A DNA stretch of 64,000 nt, from positions 627,835 through 691,834 of the forward strand of contig BCIK01000007.1 of NCBI GenBank assembly GCA_039545295.1, read 5' to 3'. Below the pieces are notes generated by a model. That model saw only the letters and a list, made by a program, of their open reading frames with translations. It searched no databases and was not told the DNA's origin. The stretch's first letter is position 1. Each line of letters opens with the position of its first letter. Both the position numbers and the translations under genes were made by a program. The DNA comes from Udeniomyces pyricola. Taxonomy: Eukaryota > Basidiomycota > Tremellomycetes > Cystofilobasidiales > Mrakiaceae. This document shows, piece by piece, positions 63,984 through 64,000 of this stretch.

Positions 63984-64000
63984 GTATGTACCATTGTCTT

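Overview
The window is nuclear DNA of a fungus, most likely a basidiomycete yeast or yeast-like basidiomycete. It carries TOA1, ADA2, DUO1, WEE1, NSA2 and MCH1 orthologues of fungal type, dense short introns (about 130 in my models, mostly 50-300 nt), C/T-rich leaders and trailers, and compact gene spacing. I cannot name the species. All exon structures were built by hand from splice sites, reading-frame phase and family conservation.

Layout (+ right, - left): Q-rich regulator (-, runs off the left edge); NSA2 (+); TOA1 (-); small conserved acidic protein (+); intracellular GH13 alpha-amylase (+); unrecognised nine-exon gene (+); SmE (-); homoserine kinase THR1 (+); FAD synthase FAD1 (+); a divergent beta-tubulin (-); DASH subunit DUO1 (+); a 1,614-residue POT1-family protein with multiple OB folds (-); a second, 659-residue POT1-like protein (+); SAGA subunit ADA2 (-); Tda10/glycerate-kinase-like P-loop kinase (+); secreted GH128 glucanase (+); WEE1 (+); MCH1-type transporter (-); PPC decarboxylase CAB3 (+); TM9SF/EMP70 nonaspanin (+, runs off the right edge).

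Seven gene pairs are divergent and share short upstream regions of 104-793 bp. The convergent gaps of 0.7-1.7 kb hold pyrimidine- or purine-rich low-complexity DNA, microsatellites and long G/C homopolymers; all Ns lie beside such runs. The genes are mostly housekeeping (ribosome assembly, transcription, splicing, CoA/FAD/threonine synthesis, cytoskeleton, cell cycle), with no mobile element, tRNA or rRNA that I can support.

The most unusual region is 29.6-39.8 kb. Two different POT1-family telomere-protein genes lie head to head across 312 bp. The long one carries a canonical-looking OB1, three OB units with a V-T-D-F motif, each starting at a phase-0 exon boundary, and a C-terminal Cys cluster. 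The short one has a related N-terminal layout but stops after one V-T-D-F OB. This suggests duplication of the telomere end-binding module, both within a protein and between neighbours. Other oddities are four GC-AG introns, a 6-nt microexon, an exon whose only coding bases are the start codon, two 16-nt microexons, a start codon split by an intron, and a beta-tubulin with Leu at the benzimidazole-site position 198.
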